NCBI GenBank assembly: GCA_000827495.1
Contig: KN817538.1
Coordinates: forward strand, 1 to 64,000
Reading direction: 5' to 3'
Origin: Hypholoma sublateritium FD-334 SS-4
Lineage: Eukaryota > Basidiomycota > Agaricomycetes > Agaricales > Strophariaceae
DNA: 64,000 nt
This document shows, one piece after another, positions 60,909 through 64,000 of the stretch. The position numbers were made by a program, and so were the translations under genes. Position 1 is the first letter of the stretch. Every line of letters begins with the position of its first letter. Below the pieces are notes generated by a model. That model saw only the letters and a list, made by a program, of their open reading frames with translations, did no database searches and was not told the DNA's origin.

Positions 60909-61541
60909 CTACTTGCGCTCAGCATGATTAGGGTCTGGTCCCCCACCTTGGCTGGGTGAATCATTTCCCCCGCCCCTGCCCTGCCGCCATTTCTTGTACA
61001 GCCACCAGCCAAAGAGGCCGGCTCCTGTTCCCAGCAATATACCACCCAGCACCAACACCGCGGGCGCCGCAATTGCCGCCGTCGCTCCGAATGCCTGGAG
61101 GGACGAGAAGAGGCCCCCTGTCAGCGCGCCGTAGAAGTGCGACTGAATACCCGCCGCGAGGCTCCCTAACACCCACCCGCCCGCCAAAAAAGTGAGCATA
61201 CAAATCTCAAATGCGTGTCGCGCCAAAAAATAATATAAAATCGCACCTGCGAGGACACCGCCGCTCGTAAACCCGACTGCGTTCACAATTACAACGGCGA
61301 GCGAGGGCAAGAGCATGGCGAGGCCGGCCGTCGTAAGAAGCGCAGAGAGCGGGGCAAGGTTGGCGCGTACGATACTGGCAATTTGCCGCAGGAGCTGCTG
61401 GGAGATCGCCCCGCCGTATGTGAGGGCGAATTCTGCCTGGACTTGGCGCATAAGCGCGTTGACGAGTGCGCGGAGGTCGACGTTGGGTGGGCCCCTTGGA
61501 TTGCCATTACCGCTGACCGAGTTGTTGCCTGGGTCGCTCAT
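60909..61541 (-). CDS. IFI6/IFI27 (ISG12)-like membrane protein
   Basis: The start at 61541 (MSDPGNNSVSGNGNPRGPPN) is the first ATG in frame. An amphipathic region (VDLRALVNALMRQVQAEFAL, LLRQIASIVRANLAPLSALL) precedes the Gly/Ala-rich hydrophobic core typical of the family: NAVGFTSGGVLAGSLAAGIQ after splicing, then GGLFSSLQAFGATAAIAAPA and a final membrane helix AVLVLGGILLGTGAGLFGWW with a basic, Gly-rich tail. The intron 61166-61246 is 81 bases, has GTGCGA...TTAG borders, and is in frame without a stop, so an unspliced form would stay translatable (210 versus 183 residues). In animals such proteins affect mitochondrial or ER stress and apoptosis; the fungal role is unknown. Confidence 0.82.
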   Translation of the reverse strand: MSDPGNNSVSGNGNPRGPPNVDLRALVNALMRQVQAEFALTYGGAISQQLLRQIASIVRANLAPLSALLTTAGLAMLLPSLAVVIVNAVGFTSGGVLAGAILYYFLARHAFEICMLTFLAGGWVLGSLAAGIQSHFYGALTGGLFSSLQAFGATAAIAAPAVLVLGGILLGTGAGLFGWWLYKKWRQGRGGGNDSPSQGGGPDPNHAERK

Positions 61542-62265
61542 CGTTGTTGTGAAGAGGGATGGCAAAAAGCAAATCGTCCAGACGTTTTTATAGCGAGGCG
61601 ATTGCGGATACAGAGCATATGAAGTTTGCAGGTAGCTTCTCCCGTGCAGTGACGCGCATACGTAGTAATACGTACTACGCTGTCATCCAGCGGAAAAGGA
61701 ATCCCGATACATCCCGCTATGGCTGGTGAGCACCGCTAGCGGTTCGTTGTGTACCAAACAAAAATGTGATGTGATCTGAACCAGTCTATGACATATGAGT
61801 ATGAGTTTAACTCGCAACGACAGTTAGGGCGTCCAGCTACCGCATCCGTCGCAAATAACCTAATGCCTGCGTGCTGTAAAGTATCTCGGACGGGCAAGCA
61901 GCTTCGGGAGAGAGAAGTTTAGAATTTAGGCGCCCAAGATGCTTCTGCGTGAGTATTCACTGGCACCGGCCATTTCGTCGCCGAAACTGTGTGGACGGCG
62001 ATATTTTCGAAGTGTTGCCTTCGACTCCGGAGGAAAATGCAGTGACCACGCGACTACGTCAGTCCAAACGCGCCTAGACCAAGTTCCACATCTTCCGCGC
62101 AGCGAAGTCGACGCTGACGTTTGACTGACTTGTCATATTCACCTTATCTGCTACTGCTCGAAATACCATCGCATTTGAGACACAGAGTTCAGCAGTGGTG
62201 CCACTAGATGCCACTGCTAGTGTGTGACTGCATTGATTACTTTGATATGCGGCACATTTCTATAA
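61542..62265. other. Intergenic
   Basis: A 61-codon frame at 61939-62124 starts with ATGCTTCTGC directly followed by GTGAGTAT, which looks like a splice donor, but no partner exon was found. Confidence 0.4.
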
Positions 62266-62679
62266 ATGCAAGCGAACGGCTGCAAGCGGCCAGAGGACGA
62301 GGCCAGGTACATGCGGGCCTGGATTTCCGACGCCAGATCTAGAGAAATCGAGGAGCACCGCCGGCGGATGATTCGTATCATGGCCCCACAACACTTATCG
62401 ATACTTTGGAATCCTAAATGCAGCATTGACTTCGATACACGCCCATTTTGCAATCTATATATGCGGCCCTGCAGGCCTATGTATGAGCATCTGCATGTGG
62501 AAAATGGATTACGCTCAGAAGACAGAATTGCACACCGGCTCGCTGGCTCCGTGAAAGAGAAACGCTTGTTCGATTCGTTTGATGTCTATGCACGCTACCA
62601 TATGCAGCAGGCGGGTGGAAAAGAGGGTAAGAGGCATAGGAGAGTGCAAGGGAAGAAGATAAGTGTGGTAAGGAAATAA
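62266..62679 (+). CDS. Hypothetical protein
   Basis: A 137-codon single-exon frame from ATG 62266. It is Arg/Lys-rich with His and Cys (MQANGCKRPEDEARYMRAWI; FDVYARYHMQQAGGKEG), ending in a basic tail. No domain recognised. It runs convergent to COX5 with only 129 bases between the ends, and part of it may be the COX5 3' UTR read backwards. Confidence 0.3.
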   Translation: MQANGCKRPEDEARYMRAWISDARSREIEEHRRRMIRIMAPQHLSILWNPKCSIDFDTRPFCNLYMRPCRPMYEHLHVENGLRSEDRIAHRLAGSVKEKRLFDSFDVYARYHMQQAGGKEGKRHRRVQGKKISVVRK

Positions 62680-62808
62680 ACAAGGAAAGAGCCTGGCGTG
62701 CGCTCGTGCAATTATGCAGCGGCTGATTCCGACGATTTGGCTGCCTCAATTATCAAAAAAAAAGTCGTCCCAACTCCCAAATTCGATTGTCCACGACGTA
62801 TGGGTATT

Positions 62809-63637
62809 CTACTTGCTCTGGACGAAGCCCTTGCCGCTGTATCCTTCTGACGAGAGACCTAAAAAATAAAAGTGGTAGTTAGCCATGTGCAAGGGCAACG
62901 GGAAGAGTGGCAAGTCGCGTAGCACGTAGGGAAATGGGCGAGATAAGAGGGGGAAGACGTACCAGTGATGGGGTTCAGCTTCATTTCCAGTCCACGCTCG
63001 TTCGAGGCCTCTTGCCATTCCTTGTTGATGGTCTTGGGAGGGGCCGGGGCTAAGGGTAATTCCGAACTGGATCAACATCCACCGCAGCTGTGCATTGCAG
63101 AAGTGTTACGTACCACGGGATTGAATGAACAAGAAGATGAGGCCGGAAACACCTACGAGGCCAATGGTGCCCAGGAAGATCTTGAAGTTGTCACCGGGCT
63201 GGCTGATGGGGGTCCTTGGCCCGTGAGGACCGAACGCCACGTAATACGCTGGGCAAAACAAGACATTTCATGTAAGCAATGTCGCCCATACCAGCTGAGA
63301 CGCGCCCGGGGGGAGAAAGCCAGCGCCTGCTGCCCCACACGACTGATCCAGGTGGCGAAATTGACTCACAGGCCTTTTTCTCGTCTATCGACAGCTCTTT
63401 CCAGTCCTTTTGCTGCAGGAGCTCTAGTTGCTCGTGCACGGACACTTTCTCCTCTGCGCTGAGCTTCGCCCACTGAGCCTCGATGTTGGAGAGGGGAATC
63501 GGGGCGACGCGGGAGGAAGTCGCGGTCTGCGGGGTGGAAGAGACGTCGACGTGGTTGACGGTCGCGGTGACGAGTCCGCGGCGTTGGGCAGTGGCGGACT
63601 TGAGGGCCGCTGAACGCGCCAGGCGGAGGGCTAGCAT
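62809..63637 (-). CDS. COX5: Cytochrome c oxidase subunit 5 (COX IV family)
   Basis: Nuclear-encoded subunit of respiratory complex IV in the mitochondrial inner membrane. The start at 63637 gives MLALRLARSAALKSATAQRR, an Arg/Ala/Ser-rich mitochondrial presequence. The mature part has PIPLSNIEAQWAKLSAEEKV and LQQKDWKELSIDEKKA. It then continues after an intron with YYVAFGPHGPRTPISQPGDN, a membrane segment FKIFLGTIGLVGVSGLIFLF, and after further introns KTINKEWQEASNERGLEMKL and a final short exon SSEGYSGKGFVQSK, stop at 62809. These are the family's conserved blocks. About 190 residues. Confidence 0.94.
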
Positions 63638-64000
63638 TTTTCTAGTATTTTGTGAGGAGAGGGGCGACGAATATATGTGGGACAGCAAGAGAAAGAGGCA
63701 GCGTCAAAACACGGGTTTGGCACACCGGATCGAGCCGGGTGCCGCTAAAAGTGTTCGAGTCTCGACCAACCCCAGAGCGCCCATAACTAACGCCGCAATT
63801 TTTAGCCACAGCAGCACTTCCACCGCAAAGGTTGCCTTTCAAGCCCTCTGTTCGTGCAAAAAACGGCAGAGGTCAACGCTTAAACCAGCCAAATATCGTT
63901 ATCCATGAAGACGTCCTGCTCGAAGCAATCGTGCAGATTCGCGTCTTCTGTCAACGCCGTGAACTCCGTGACGCCCACAGTCACTCAGGCTGGAATTCAC
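63638..64000. other. COX5 promoter and window edge
   Basis: No gene is established. An ATG at 63904 opens a plus-strand frame (MKTSCSKQSCRFASSVNAVN...) that stays open to the window end and could be the start of a further gene. Confidence 0.3.

Overview
The window is nuclear DNA of a mushroom-forming basidiomycete (Agaricomycetes). The evidence is many introns of about 45-80 bases with GTRNGT donors, genes packed on both strands, a split tRNA, and several proteins that resemble lineage-typical Agaricomycete families: a BTB/POZ protein, a half-size ABC transporter, a class C beta-lactamase-like hydrolase, and a large protein with a conserved C-terminal domain. I cannot name the genus. Seven ambiguous bases (N) lie between 1159 and 1885, inside the first gene.

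Left part (1-20 kb): the spliceosomal protein SF3B2/Cus1 (minus, cut by the window edge), an intron-containing tRNA-Val, the heat shock transcription factor HSF1 with a 24-glutamine tract, a large uncharacterised protein on the plus strand, then a minus-strand block of a secreted beta-lactamase-like hydrolase, the protein O-mannosyltransferase PMT2 and fibrillarin NOP1.

Middle part (20-38 kb): a run of plus-strand genes: an MFS monocarboxylate-type transporter, a SWIM/RING ubiquitin-ligase-like protein, a BTB protein, a small hypothetical gene, an ABC transporter whose signature motif is degenerate, a membrane-anchored exo-beta-1,3-glucanase (GH5 subfamily 9 type) and COG6. PMT2, COG6, the Rab protein and Derlin all belong to secretory-pathway biology, but nothing shows that they are co-regulated.

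Right part (38-64 kb): a Rab GTPase with an unusual insertion, divergent from the mitochondrial ATP synthase epsilon subunit ATP15, then a dual-specificity phosphatase, eIF4A, an ING-family PHD protein, a 1.2-kresidue coiled-coil protein, a Derlin, an IFI6/IFI27-like membrane protein, a hypothetical gene and COX5. Three gene-poor stretches (37.4-39.8, 41.6-44.1 and 47.9-52.7 kb) hold only weak candidates.

I found no multi-gene defence system, biosynthetic cluster, transposase or CRISPR. The most notable items are the degenerate ABC signature motif, the Rab insertion, the uncharacterised protein at 6.8-10.8 kb, the very small first and last exons that several genes need, a GC-AG intron, a fungal IFI6-like protein and a consensus heat shock element in the HSF1 promoter. 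All gene models were built by hand from splice signals and family conservation.
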